Source of the DNA: Bacillus pseudomycoides
Lineage (GTDB): Bacteria > Bacillota > Bacilli > Bacillales > Bacillaceae_G
NCBI RefSeq assembly: GCF_022811845.1
Contig: NZ_CP064266.1
Span: forward strand, 3,348,001 to 3,412,000
Length of the DNA: 64,000 nt
Reading direction: 5' to 3'
Positions within the stretch are counted from its first letter, which is position 1, and each line of letters opens with the position of its first letter. Below are positions 18,233-26,262 of this stretch, in pieces. Below the pieces are notes generated by a model, which saw nothing but the letters and a program-made list of their open reading frames with translations, did no database searches and had not been told where the DNA came from. A program made the position numbers and the translations under genes.

Positions 18233-18560
18233 CATACTTGGAAATAATAATGATTGAACAATTAATATTATTTAAAAGCGATACGACATTACCGTTAATT
18301 ACACTTGCTTTTTCATTTTTTCTTGAATGCTACGTTTAGAGAGTTAATTGATGACAATCAAGGTTATTTGAATAACTGTGGGAATATTTACAAATGTATT
18401 GGAAGGTATTTGGAAATGTCTGGCGAATGTAGAGGTACTTCGAGAAATTTCTATTGACAACCTGATTCACATTGTTGAAAGCGAAAAGTCATGATTATGG
18501 ACGGTTTACTGCTATGGCGTATTTGATTCTATTAGAAAGTAAAGTATGGGGAGGATCACA
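18233..18560 (+). other. leader/promoter region of the branched-chain-type ABC importer
   Basis: This region of about 330 bases has no convincing gene. A 29-codon frame at 18250 ('MIEQLILFKSDTTLP...') is hydrophobic but has a poor ribosome site. A TTGACA at 18454-18459 could be a -35, but no good -10 follows at 16-18 bases. GGGGAGG for the binding-protein gene ends the region. Confidence 0.35.
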
Positions 18561-19778
18561 ATGTCAGCAAAAAAACGTAAGTGGCTAAAAATGATGTTTA
18601 CGGGATGTATTCTTGGTTCATTGTTAGTAACGGCAGGTTGTTCAGGAAAAAAGGCAAGCACAGATGATGAGAAAACGATTAAGGTAGGTGTTCTTGCTTC
18701 GTTAACAGGTCCACTTGAATTATATGGGAAACAAACGGTAAACGGATTTGAATTAGGATTAGATTACGCAACAGGTGGAACAGGGAAAGTAGAAGGGAAG
18801 AAGATTAAGTTTGTTGTAGAAGATACGGAAACAAAAGCGGATGTGGCAGTTAAGAAAGCTACGAAATTATTAGAAGAAGATAAGGTTGATTTTTTAGTAG
18901 GGTCGTCGAGTTCTAGCGATACATTAGCGGTGTTACCACTAGCGGAAGAATATGAAAAAATAATGGTTGTTGAACCTGCGGTTGCAGATAGCATTACAGG
19001 TAAGAATTGGAATAAATGTATTTTTAGAACAGGCAGAAATTCATCTCAAGATGCAATTGCTGGTGCAGCATCAATCGCTAAGAAAGATGTAAAGATTGCA
19101 ACGTTTGCGCCAGATAACGCCTTTGGTCGTGAAGGAATTGCTGCATTTAAAACGGGTGCGAAGAAATTAGGTGCGAATATTGTAAATGAACAATATGCTG
19201 ATACGAATTCCACTGATTTTACTGCAAATATTCAAAACATCATTAGTTCAAAACCAGATTATTTATTTGTTGTTTGGGCTGGTGCAAACTCACCATGGAA
19301 GCAATTAAAGGATATGAATGTGGAAGCACAGGGTATTAAAATTTCAACGGGGGCACCGGATATACCAGCATTAAAAACAATGGATGCATTAGTAGGTATG
19401 CAAGGATTTTCAGTATATTATCATACACTTCCGAAAAATAAAGTGAACGATTGGCTAGTGGAAGAACATAAGAAACGTTTCAATGGAACAGTTCCAGACT
19501 TATTCACAGCTGGGGGAATGTCAGCAGCAATTTCCATTGTTGAAGGATTAAAGAAAACGAAAGGCGATACAGAGGTTGATACGCTTATTAAGAAAATGGA
19601 AGGAATGGAATTTGAGACTCCAAAGGGGAAAATGAAATTTAGAGAGAAAGATCACCAAGCATTGCAAACGCTTTATTCTATAACGTTGCAAAAACAAGAT
19701 GGTGTGGATTATCCAGTACCTGTTTTAGAGCGTGAACTGACAATGAAAGAAACAGAGCCACCGATTCAAAATAAATAA
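18561..19778 (+). CDS. branched-chain amino acid-type ABC transporter substrate-binding lipoprotein
   Basis: A 405-residue extracytoplasmic binding protein. The signal peptide has 'KKRKWLK', a hydrophobic core and lipobox LVTAGC with the lipidated Cys27. The mature part is a periplasmic-binding type 1 fold of the LivJ/LivK kind (Peripla_BP_6): 'KVGVLASLTGPLELYGKQ' near the start, the ligand-pocket run 'VGSSSSSDTLA' and 'FAPDNAFGREG'. ATG 18561 is preferred since GGGGAGG lies 6 bases before it; an upstream in-frame ATG at 18546 overlaps that site. First gene of a five-gene high-affinity uptake system (binding protein, two ATPases, two permeases). The ligand could be a branched-chain amino acid, another amino acid, or an amide/urea-type compound. 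Confidence 0.9.
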   Translation: MSAKKRKWLKMMFTGCILGSLLVTAGCSGKKASTDDEKTIKVGVLASLTGPLELYGKQTVNGFELGLDYATGGTGKVEGKKIKFVVEDTETKADVAVKKATKLLEEDKVDFLVGSSSSSDTLAVLPLAEEYEKIMVVEPAVADSITGKNWNKCIFRTGRNSSQDAIAGAASIAKKDVKIATFAPDNAFGREGIAAFKTGAKKLGANIVNEQYADTNSTDFTANIQNIISSKPDYLFVVWAGANSPWKQLKDMNVEAQGIKISTGAPDIPALKTMDALVGMQGFSVYYHTLPKNKVNDWLVEEHKKRFNGTVPDLFTAGGMSAAISIVEGLKKTKGDTEVDTLIKKMEGMEFETPKGKMKFREKDHQALQTLYSITLQKQDGVDYPVPVLERELTMKETEPPIQNK

Positions 19779-19800
19779 ACAGAATTTTTAGTTAATTATA

Positions 19801-19830
19801 TAAAGAGAGGGTTGTTCCCTCTCTTTATCG
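19801..19830 (+). terminator. hairpin between binding-protein and ATPase genes
   Basis: TAAAGAGAGGG (19801-19811) and CCCTCTCTTTA (19817-19827) make an 11-base perfect stem with a 5-base loop. There is no long T-run, so it may be a partial terminator or 3' stabiliser, making the binding protein more abundant than the membrane parts. That is common in such operons. Confidence 0.6.
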
Positions 19831-19877
19831 TTAGTTCTTGAAATGAATAATCAAAATGCCTTATGAGGAGGGGTAGT

Positions 19878-20651
19878 GTGAAGAACCTATTAGAGACTCG
19901 GAATCTTTGTGTCTCATTTGGTGAACACCATGTTATCAAAAATGTGAATTTGACGATACCAAAAGGAAAACTTATTTCTATCATTGGACCGAACGGAGCA
20001 GGGAAGACGACGCTTTTTAATTTGTTAAGTGGACAAATTTCTCCAACAAAAGGTGAGATTTATTTTAAGGAACGTGACATTACAAAGTTATCGATTCCAG
20101 AGCGAACCCGCCTTGGTATGGGACGCTCTTTCCAGCTTACAAATATTTTTCCAGAGTTAACAGTGATTGAAAATGTGCGTTTAAGTGTACAGTCGTTTGC
20201 TCAAGATTATTATAGTTTCTTTCTAAACTTCTCGCGATTTAGGCAGCAGATGGGAGAGGCGAGACGTCTTTTGAAGACAGTATTGCTTCAAGAAAAAGAA
20301 GAAATGCTAGCGCAAGATTTGGCACATGGAGAAAAGAGGAAATTAGAACTTGCTATGCTGCTGGCGCTCAGAACAGATGTATTGCTACTTGATGAACCAA
20401 CAGCAGGTATTTCTGTTGAGGAAGTTCCAGCTATTCTACAAGTAATCGAAAATATAAAGAAAAATCGTGAGAATACAATTGTACTCATTGAGCACAAAAT
20501 GGATATGGTTCTGCATTTATCCGAGCATTTAATTGTATTATTTCATGGTGAATTATTAGCTGAAGGAGTACCAAAAGAGATTATGAAGGATGAGCGTGTA
20601 CAAACTGCATATTTAGGGGGATTGCACGGTGACACTATTAAAAGTGGATAA
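19878..20651 (+). CDS. ABC transporter ATP-binding protein, LivG-like
   Basis: A 257-residue ABC ATPase of the branched-chain amino acid class. Walker A is in 'GPNGAGKTTLFN', the LivG-type insertion follows Q-loop 'GRSFQLTNIFPELTV', the signature region is the variant 'LAHGEKRKLELAMLLA', Walker B is 'VLLLDEPTAGI', and the switch is 'IEHKMD'. The GTG at 19878 is favoured because GAGGAGGGG lies 4 bases upstream; the ATG at 19863 overlaps that site. Its 3' end overlaps the next ATPase gene by 23 bases. It energises import together with the LivF-like partner. Confidence 0.9.
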   Translation: MKNLLETRNLCVSFGEHHVIKNVNLTIPKGKLISIIGPNGAGKTTLFNLLSGQISPTKGEIYFKERDITKLSIPERTRLGMGRSFQLTNIFPELTVIENVRLSVQSFAQDYYSFFLNFSRFRQQMGEARRLLKTVLLQEKEEMLAQDLAHGEKRKLELAMLLALRTDVLLLDEPTAGISVEEVPAILQVIENIKKNRENTIVLIEHKMDMVLHLSEHLIVLFHGELLAEGVPKEIMKDERVQTAYLGGLHGDTIKSG

Positions 20652-21333
20652 TATAGAAACATATTTGGATCAATTTCATATTTTGCAAGGGGTTTCTTTT
20701 AGGGTTGAGAAAGGAACGATTACCGTATTGTTTGGGAGGAATGGTGCTGGAAAAACAACAACTTTACGTTCAATTATGGGGTTTCATCGAATTTCTAATG
20801 GTGAAATTTATTATTGTGATGAAAAAGTAAACGGTTTATCTACTCATCTGATTTCGCGAAGAGGAATAGGCTATGTGCCAGAAAATCAAGGGATTTTTCA
20901 TGATTTAACGGTAGAAGAAACATATGCTCTTGCGGGAGCGAAGAAAGGGATAGAAGCCGCAGAAAAAGTAGAATGGATGCTCGATTTATTTCCAGATTTA
21001 AAACAATATTGGAGTAAAAAAAGTGGATTGTTGAGCGGAGGACAAAAGCAAATGCTGGCGATTTCAAGGGCATTCATTAATAGTGATGGATTGCTATTAA
21101 TTGATGAGCCGAGTAAAGGATTAGCGCCGATTATGATTGAGAAGTTAATGTCAGCTATTTTGCAAATGAAAGAGAAAACAACAGTTTTGCTTGTGGAACA
21201 AAATTTTATGATGGCAAGCCAGATAGGTGATTATTTTTATATTATGGACAATGGCAAAATCGTGCATAACGGCCCAATGAACGAACTAAAAGAAGATAAG
21301 GAAACATGTCAGAAATATTTAGGGATTTCTTAA
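20629..21333 (+). CDS. ABC transporter ATP-binding protein, LivF-like
   Basis: A 234-residue ABC ATPase with Walker A in 'GRNGAGKTTTLRSIMG', signature 'LLSGGQKQMLAISRA', Walker B 'GLLLIDEPSKGLAP' and the switch 'LVEQNF'. The compact length and 'EPSKGLAP' are typical of LivF. GTG start at 20629 lies inside the end of the LivG-like gene, so the two are translationally coupled. It forms the ATPase heterodimer with the LivG-like protein. Confidence 0.9.
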   Translation: MTLLKVDNIETYLDQFHILQGVSFRVEKGTITVLFGRNGAGKTTTLRSIMGFHRISNGEIYYCDEKVNGLSTHLISRRGIGYVPENQGIFHDLTVEETYALAGAKKGIEAAEKVEWMLDLFPDLKQYWSKKSGLLSGGQKQMLAISRAFINSDGLLLIDEPSKGLAPIMIEKLMSAILQMKEKTTVLLVEQNFMMASQIGDYFYIMDNGKIVHNGPMNELKEDKETCQKYLGIS

Positions 21334-21358
21334 CATTGATACGGAGGAGGTATAGAAC

Positions 21359-22219
21359 GTGGATGTGTTAGTTAACTTGTTTGTAAATGGCGTTTCGACA
21401 GGTATGCTTATTTTCTTATTAGCATCTGGACTTTCACTTATTTTTGGTTTAATGAGTGTACTTAATTTTGCTCATGGTGGATTGTTTGCGTGGGGAGCCT
21501 TTACAGGAGTTTGGCTATTCAATATGACTGGAAGTTATATACTTGCCTTAATTGGAGCGGTTTTAATGGGGATGTTCCTTGGTTTCATTTTAGAAAGACT
21601 CCTTATTCGACCTGTCTATGGAAATCATGTTCGCCAACTTCTTGTTACACTTGGTGGAATGCTCGTACTTAGTGAATGTATAAAAGTATTTTGGGGACCA
21701 AATCCAATTGGAGCTAAATTACCATTATGGTTACAAGGGAGTTTTACATTTGATGGCATTATATTAATTAAGTATCGCTTATTTGTCATTATCGTTGGAG
21801 TCGTGATTTATATTGGCTTGATGTTGTTATTACGTAAAACAAAAATAGGTCTTATGATTCGTGCAGGTGTAATGGATAAGGAGATGGTGCAAGCTCTTGG
21901 TATTAACGTAAAGGCTATATTTTCATTTGTCTTTTTATTAGGGGCAGGAATGGCAGCGTTAGGAGGGTTTCTTCTTGCACCATATTCAGGGGTTATTTTT
22001 GCTGAAATGGGTATGCAGTATGCAATTTTAGCTTTTATTGTTGTCATTATCGGAGGATTAGGAAGTGTGCAAGGTTCGGCGCTTGCATCTTTAATTGTTG
22101 GATTGGCTGGAGCGTTTACGGCATATTATATACCTGATTTATCACTCGCAATCAATATGCTAATGTTATTGTTTTTCTTAATAGTCAAACCGACGGGGCT
22201 CGTTGGTGAGAAGGGGTGA
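21359..22219 (+). CDS. branched-chain amino acid-type ABC permease, LivH-like
   Basis: A 286-residue membrane protein of the BPD_transp_2 family. About eight hydrophobic helices are visible, with the LivH features 'SLIFGLMSVLNFAHGGLFAWGAF' region near residue 30 and the loop 'GLMIRAGVMDKEMVQALGINV' region that docks the ATPase. GTG start at 21359 follows ACGGAGGAGG. Its stop overlaps the next permease gene's ribosome site, showing an operon. Confidence 0.9.
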   Translation: MDVLVNLFVNGVSTGMLIFLLASGLSLIFGLMSVLNFAHGGLFAWGAFTGVWLFNMTGSYILALIGAVLMGMFLGFILERLLIRPVYGNHVRQLLVTLGGMLVLSECIKVFWGPNPIGAKLPLWLQGSFTFDGIILIKYRLFVIIVGVVIYIGLMLLLRKTKIGLMIRAGVMDKEMVQALGINVKAIFSFVFLLGAGMAALGGFLLAPYSGVIFAEMGMQYAILAFIVVIIGGLGSVQGSALASLIVGLAGAFTAYYIPDLSLAINMLMLLFFLIVKPTGLVGEKG

Positions 22220-22220
22220 A

Positions 22221-23225
22221 ATGGTGAACCGTACATTTAACCGTGGTGGGATATATTTTGGGGTAGCTGCATTGATTTGTTTAAGTGTATTCCCTTTCGT
22301 AAATGATTCAAGGAGCTTACTCATTTTGTTCACACAAATTTTCATCTTTGCTATATTTGCAATGAGCTTTGATCTTCTTCTTGGATATACAGGAATTGTT
22401 TCATTCGGTCATTGTATGTTTTTTGGGATAGGGGCCTATTGTGTGGCACTCTTATTTGATCGATACGAAGTTTCCGTAATCAGTTTTTTTATTGGTATTG
22501 CCATAGCGGTTGTATTATCAGCGATAATTAGTTATATAATTGGATTACTTTCTTTACGGTTAAAAAGCCATTTTTATGCAATGTTAACACTGGCTATTTC
22601 CCAGTTATTCTTTGTACTTGCCGAAAAATGGCGGGCCGTTACACATGGGGGAGATGGATTTACATTCGGTGTACCGGATATGTTTCGTGATCGCTTCACA
22701 TTTTACTACATTACACTCGTATGTCTACTTGTGATTTTTTTATTACTTCGCTTATTTACTCAATCTTCTATCGGAAAAGTTTTGAAGGCAATTTCGCAAA
22801 ATGAGCAACGGGTAGAGGCACTTGGATATAAGGTTCTTCACTATAAAATTATTGCGAGTATAGTTGCAGGAGTAGTTGCAGCGATTAGCGGTGGTTTATT
22901 TGTTATTACATTACGATTTGTAAATACAACTGTTTTTTCAATTGAAATGACTTTGAACGCTCTATTGATGACAATGATTGGGGGAGTCGGGACATTAATA
23001 GGGGCAATTGCAGGAGCAGGGATTGTTGAATCTCTAAAATATTATTTATCAGAATTGGCGGCGCAGTATCCAATCTTTGAAAGATGGACCATTTTCCTTG
23101 GGTTACTCTATATTATTGTGTTATTAGGTTTCCCGACCGGATTGGTTGGAACGATTAAAAAAATAAGAAATATAACAAAAAATAAGAAGATAGAGAAAGG
23201 CAAGGAAGTTGAACATAGTACATGA
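22221..23225 (+). CDS. branched-chain amino acid-type ABC permease, LivM-like
   Basis: A 334-residue membrane protein, second permease of the system, with LivM features 'FDLLLGYTGIVSFGHCMFFGIGAY' region near residue 60 and the ATPase-docking 'GKVLKAISQNEQRVEALGY'. ATG 22221 is chosen because AAGGGG ends 4 bases upstream (GTG 22224 is also possible). The longest frame, from TTG at 22203, overlaps the LivH-like gene. The lysine-rich C-terminal tail is cytoplasmic. A strong terminator follows. Confidence 0.9.
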   Translation: MVNRTFNRGGIYFGVAALICLSVFPFVNDSRSLLILFTQIFIFAIFAMSFDLLLGYTGIVSFGHCMFFGIGAYCVALLFDRYEVSVISFFIGIAIAVVLSAIISYIIGLLSLRLKSHFYAMLTLAISQLFFVLAEKWRAVTHGGDGFTFGVPDMFRDRFTFYYITLVCLLVIFLLLRLFTQSSIGKVLKAISQNEQRVEALGYKVLHYKIIASIVAGVVAAISGGLFVITLRFVNTTVFSIEMTLNALLMTMIGGVGTLIGAIAGAGIVESLKYYLSELAAQYPIFERWTIFLGLLYIIVLLGFPTGLVGTIKKIRNITKNKKIEKGKEVEHST

Positions 23226-23301
23226 AACCCTGCCTCAAGATTTAGAGAGAAATATCGCAGACTCTATGAGATGGATAAAGGAATGTAAAAACATCGTTAT
23301 G

Positions 23302-23343
23302 AAAAGCACGAATTCTTGCTAGTTTAAGATTCGTGCTTTTTTA
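23302..23343 (+). terminator. terminator of the ABC importer operon
   Basis: AAAAGCACGAAT (23302-23313) pairs with ATTCGTGCTTTT (23329-23340), followed by further T residues. The loop is 15 bases. Confidence 0.8.
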
Positions 23344-23493
23344 TTTAGGAATTTAAAAAAGTAGTTCGTATGACTATGGAAAATGAATGCTTCATCGAAT
23401 GAAGCGTATCATACGATTTGGAAGTGGGTTTAGAACCTAGCACATAAAGGCAATACTGAGTCATAGTAGGAATGGATGTGAAAGGGTGATTGT

Positions 23494-23715
23494 ATGTTTG
23501 AGGAAGATGGGATCGTTTTACTTATGGAACCTGTAGATGAAAGACATCTTAGGAAATTCATTTTGACTATACCTCAGTCAATTTATAAGAGAAAAGAAAT
23601 TTCTTTACAATATGGAGCGGCTATAGGAGAAGGATACACAAATATTATTGAGGAAATTATCAGTGTACATATAGAATCAGAACTTGTAACAGTTATAGGA
23701 TATGTAAGAAAGTAA
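23494..23715 (+). CDS. small hypothetical protein, 73 residues
   Basis: A 73-residue frame with a fair ribosome site (AAAGGGTGATTGT) before ATG 23494. The sequence begins 'MFEEDGIVLLMEPVDERHL' and ends in strand-rich 'IESELVTVIGYVRK', suggesting a small alpha/beta protein. I do not recognise the family. It is flanked by terminator-like hairpins on both sides, so it is a single-gene unit. Confidence 0.6.
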   Translation: MFEEDGIVLLMEPVDERHLRKFILTIPQSIYKRKEISLQYGAAIGEGYTNIIEEIISVHIESELVTVIGYVRK

Positions 23716-23729
23716 GCGATATGATAAAG

Positions 23730-23767
23730 GAAAAGACATTTAAGGAAGTCTTAAATATGTCTTTTTC
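23730..23767 (+). terminator. imperfect terminator hairpin
   Basis: AAAAGACATTTA and TAAATATGTCTTTTTC form a bulged stem with T-run after the 73-residue ORF. Confidence 0.5.
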
Positions 23768-23851
23768 AGAAATTATATTAATATATTGGGATTAACAGAA
23801 ATAAAATTATAAAAATGACAGGAATATATCACTTACTTATAGGTGATATAT

Positions 23852-24038
23852 ATGTGGGGAAAAATAAAAAATGATTGAGATCCACGTTTTAGTAAAGCTT
23901 CTGTAAAATATGACGTGAAGATTAATATTCGTGATTTTGGAGCGACGGGCTCAAAAAAGTAAACAATTTTCATTTGGAGAATTGATTGCTTTTTTATCTT
24001 TATTAAGCACAAAAGCACCGTATGTTTTTCAAAATTGA
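23852..24038 (+). pseudogene. degraded small gene, about 62 codons
   Basis: AGGTGATATAT precedes ATG 23852, which reads 'MWGKIKND', then TGA, then 'DPRFSKASVKYDVKINIRDF' and 'GATGSK'. A one-base shift in the A6 run near 23950 then leads into 'KQFSFGELIAFLSLLSTK' and 'APYVFQN', ending at TGA 24038. The amino acid composition on both sides of the breaks looks coding, and together they would make a peptide of about 62 residues. I do not recognise the product. The 160 bases from here to the next gene hold nothing further. Confidence 0.4.
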
Positions 24039-24201
24039 TTATAAAAAGGAATTTAAAAAGTTTTGCTAGAATATATAAGTTGAAGTGACGAAAATAGAAT
24101 TAAAATAGCTAGTATTTTTGAATGACAGTATAACGAAAGGAATAAGTGTTTATAAATGTATAGAAGAAACAACGGATTAGTATTCGTTTAGGAGGTGAAA
24201 T

Positions 24202-24651
24202 ATGAAATTAAAAAAGACAATATTACTTGTGTTTTTAATTACAATTGGTTTAATGGGATGTTCTGTAATTGAAGAAGGTAAGAATTCTATTGATTATGCC
24301 CAAAAGGCAACAGACTATGTGAATGAAGTGAGTACATTTGCAAATGAAGCACCGGGATTAGTAGAGAAGGCAATCAACGATAGTGCTGCTCGGAAAGAAT
24401 TAGAAACTAAGCTTGGAGAAATAAAAAAGGATATTCCAGCTTTTAATGAATTGACGCCTCCAGATGTAGCAAAGGACATTCATCAGCAAATCGTTGGATA
24501 TAATGAAAAATTAAGCGCATTGATTGATACAACTATGAAAAAGATAGAAGAAGGAAAAATGGATGTAGAACAATTTAAAAACTCAGAGCTTATGCAGACA
24601 GTTGAACAATTGCAGGATTTAAAAGATAAGGTTCAAAATTTAGGGCAGTAG
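24202..24651 (+). CDS. small lipoprotein, DUF6376-like
   Basis: A 149-residue secreted lipoprotein with signal peptide 'MKLKKTILLVFLITIGLMGC' and lipidated Cys20. The mature part is helical, with 'DYAQKATDYVNEVSTFANEA' and later 'FNELTPPDVAKDIHQQIVGYN', resembling the Bacillus family DUF6376. AGGAGGTG before ATG 24202 is a strong ribosome site. Function is unknown; the helical, membrane-anchored design suggests an envelope role. A strong terminator follows directly. Confidence 0.8.
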   Translation: MKLKKTILLVFLITIGLMGCSVIEEGKNSIDYAQKATDYVNEVSTFANEAPGLVEKAINDSAARKELETKLGEIKKDIPAFNELTPPDVAKDIHQQIVGYNEKLSALIDTTMKKIEEGKMDVEQFKNSELMQTVEQLQDLKDKVQNLGQ

Positions 24652-24661
24652 AGAGGATATG

Positions 24662-24694
24662 AAAAAAGTCCGTTATTTATAACGGACTTTTTTC
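24662..24694 (+). terminator. rho-independent terminator
   Basis: AAAAAGTCCGTTA pairs with TAACGGACTTTTTT around TTTA; a near-perfect stem with T-run after the lipoprotein gene. Confidence 0.85.
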
Positions 24695-25005
24695 TATACA
24701 ATAAGGGTGTATTTTCTTAGTGTATGGAAAATAACAACAAATCTAATTTCAATGATGATGTTACCGATTACTTTTTCTTTTGTAATGATTTCACCTAGGA
24801 AATATCAACCGAACATTGAAATGATGAGGTAACTTAGTGACTCTAATGCAGATGCTTGTTTTAATGCAAAAATATTTAGCCCAGCATTAATTCCTAATAA
24901 AGAATAGCCAATAATAACATAAGGGTTGGCATATTCTCTTAATTTAGAATCGTATTCTTGTAGAGATGTTTTTTGGTGAAATATGTAAGTGATTTGAAAT
25001 AAAGA
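24694..25005 (-). pseudogene. C-terminal remnant of an EamA/DMT-type transporter
   Basis: On the minus strand one frame of 104 codons reads 'SLFQITYIFHQKTSLQEYDS', 'LREYANPYVIIGYSLLGINA', 'GLNIFALKQASALESLSYL', 'IISMFG', a TGA (24805-24807), then 'YFLGEIITKEKVIGNIIIE' and onward. The two hydrophobic helices and the 'ALESLSYLIISMFG' then 'GEIITKEKVIGNIIIE' pattern match the last helices of EamA/DMT-type exporters. An upstream in-frame stop and the absence of the earlier helices show a decayed gene. The in-frame TGA is most simply a former Trp codon. Confidence 0.55.
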
Positions 25006-25019
25006 TATTCATAGAAGCG

Positions 25020-26033
25020 TTAAACTTCATATTTATTTTTCCATTGCTCAATGATACTTACTCTTTTATTCGTTGCATCCATCTCAACTTGAGCACCAAT
25101 TGGCATAGTAATCATCGGATGTGTATGGCAACAATCAAAGTCTGCAAGAAATGGCAATTTACGATCCTTTAGCACTTCTAGTAATATTTCATATGGTTTT
25201 CGATTTGTACTGCAATCATTGAATTGCTCATGTTTGCCAAGAATGATTCCTGAAACTTTATCAAATACGCCGTTAATTTTAAGCAATGAGAAACTTCTTT
25301 CAATGGTAGCGGCATCTTTGGAGCTATCTTCAATAAAGAGAATATCTCCTTCTTTAATATCAGGCATAAATGGGCTACCCCATATACCTTGTAGTGTATT
25401 TAAGTTTCCGCCCATTAGTCTTCCCGTTGTTTTTCCACCATTTACAAAAATCCACTCGTTTTTTCTTAGCTCTTTCTCCTTTGTTTTTTCTTCCCAGTTT
25501 ATAAATTCATCTGTCCAAAATAAAGGTATATTTAGCTTATAAGGGACGTCTTGATTATCCATTAAAGCTTCTTTAAAGTATGTATAAGTAAAATCTACAA
25601 AAGGTTCAAATTCACCAAAAGAAGGAACAAGTGCTGGTCCATAAAATGTAGTAATGCCTGTTTTTGCATAGATTGCAAGGAGCAAAGCTGTAGTGTCTGA
25701 GTACCCAACCATAATTTTCGGGTTTTCTTTAAATGCTTCATAATCAATATAAGGTAAAAGAGAGTTTGAATTCATCCCGCCAATTGTTGACATGATGCAT
25801 GTAACATCAGGATTTTTAATTAGTGCGTTTAGTTCTTCAGCACGTTCTTGAATGATTCCTGAACGATAAAAATCCTGCTTGCCTGTAAGATGGCCTTCTA
25901 ATATGCGGAACCCTTTATCTTGTAAATACTTTTTAGCTCGACTAAATCTTTTGGGCGATGTATATGTTACGGGTGAAGAAGGAGAGTAAATACCAATAGT
26001 ATCTCCTTTTTTTAAGGGATTAAGTAGTATCAT
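25020..26033 (-). CDS. S66 family LD-carboxypeptidase, MccF-like
   Basis: A 337-residue serine peptidase of family S66. The nucleophile is the Ser in 'MVGYSDTTALL' (about residue 110), with the family's 'STIGGMNSNSLLPYID' loop before it and the C-terminal Glu/His region 'HPMITMPIGAQVEMD'. Length and motifs fit MccF, which cleaves the amide of microcin C-type aminoacyl adenylates and gives self-immunity, rather than the shorter LdcA murein recycling enzymes. In Bacillus it may detoxify aminoacyl-sulfamoyl-adenylate-type compounds. The minus-strand ATG at 26033 follows AAAGGATCAATACA. A striking 14-base inverted repeat lies 45-90 bases upstream of the start. Confidence 0.88.
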   Translation of the reverse strand: MILLNPLKKGDTIGIYSPSSPVTYTSPKRFSRAKKYLQDKGFRILEGHLTGKQDFYRSGIIQERAEELNALIKNPDVTCIMSTIGGMNSNSLLPYIDYEAFKENPKIMVGYSDTTALLLAIYAKTGITTFYGPALVPSFGEFEPFVDFTYTYFKEALMDNQDVPYKLNIPLFWTDEFINWEEKTKEKELRKNEWIFVNGGKTTGRLMGGNLNTLQGIWGSPFMPDIKEGDILFIEDSSKDAATIERSFSLLKINGVFDKVSGIILGKHEQFNDCSTNRKPYEILLEVLKDRKLPFLADFDCCHTHPMITMPIGAQVEMDATNKRVSIIEQWKNKYEV

Positions 26034-26078
26034 TGTATTGATCCTTTCTTGTAAAGATGGGGAGATTTTAAGTAACTT

Positions 26079-26124
26079 TACAATATAATATTATAAAATT
26101 TTTAATATTCAATATTATATTGTA
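26079..26124. promoter_or_regulatory. 14-base inverted repeat upstream of the MccF-like gene
   Basis: TACAATATAATATT (26079-26092) and AATATTATATTGTA (26111-26124) are perfect inverted copies separated by 18 bases. There is no adjacent T-run, so it looks more like an operator (two half-sites) than a terminator. No matching regulator gene is adjacent. Confidence 0.45.
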
Positions 26125-26262
26125 GTATAACATATACGTAACAAATAATCTTGAAAGAATAGTTATCGTAGATTCTTTCCTGTTTGACCTTGACGTTTTA
26201 AAGCCATTGTTGTTATGTTTAAATTTGAAATTATAATAGATAGAGTAAAAGGAGTTTTATGG

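Noticed and set aside
18250..18339. A 29-codon hydrophobic frame before the ABC importer
   Set aside because: Weak ribosome site and no recognisable feature; kept only as a remark in the intergenic entry.
23888..23962. Similarity of 'INIRDFGATG' to the start of pectate-lyase/appendage proteins
   Set aside because: The match is one short motif; the following residues do not continue the family pattern, so no function was assigned to the remnant.
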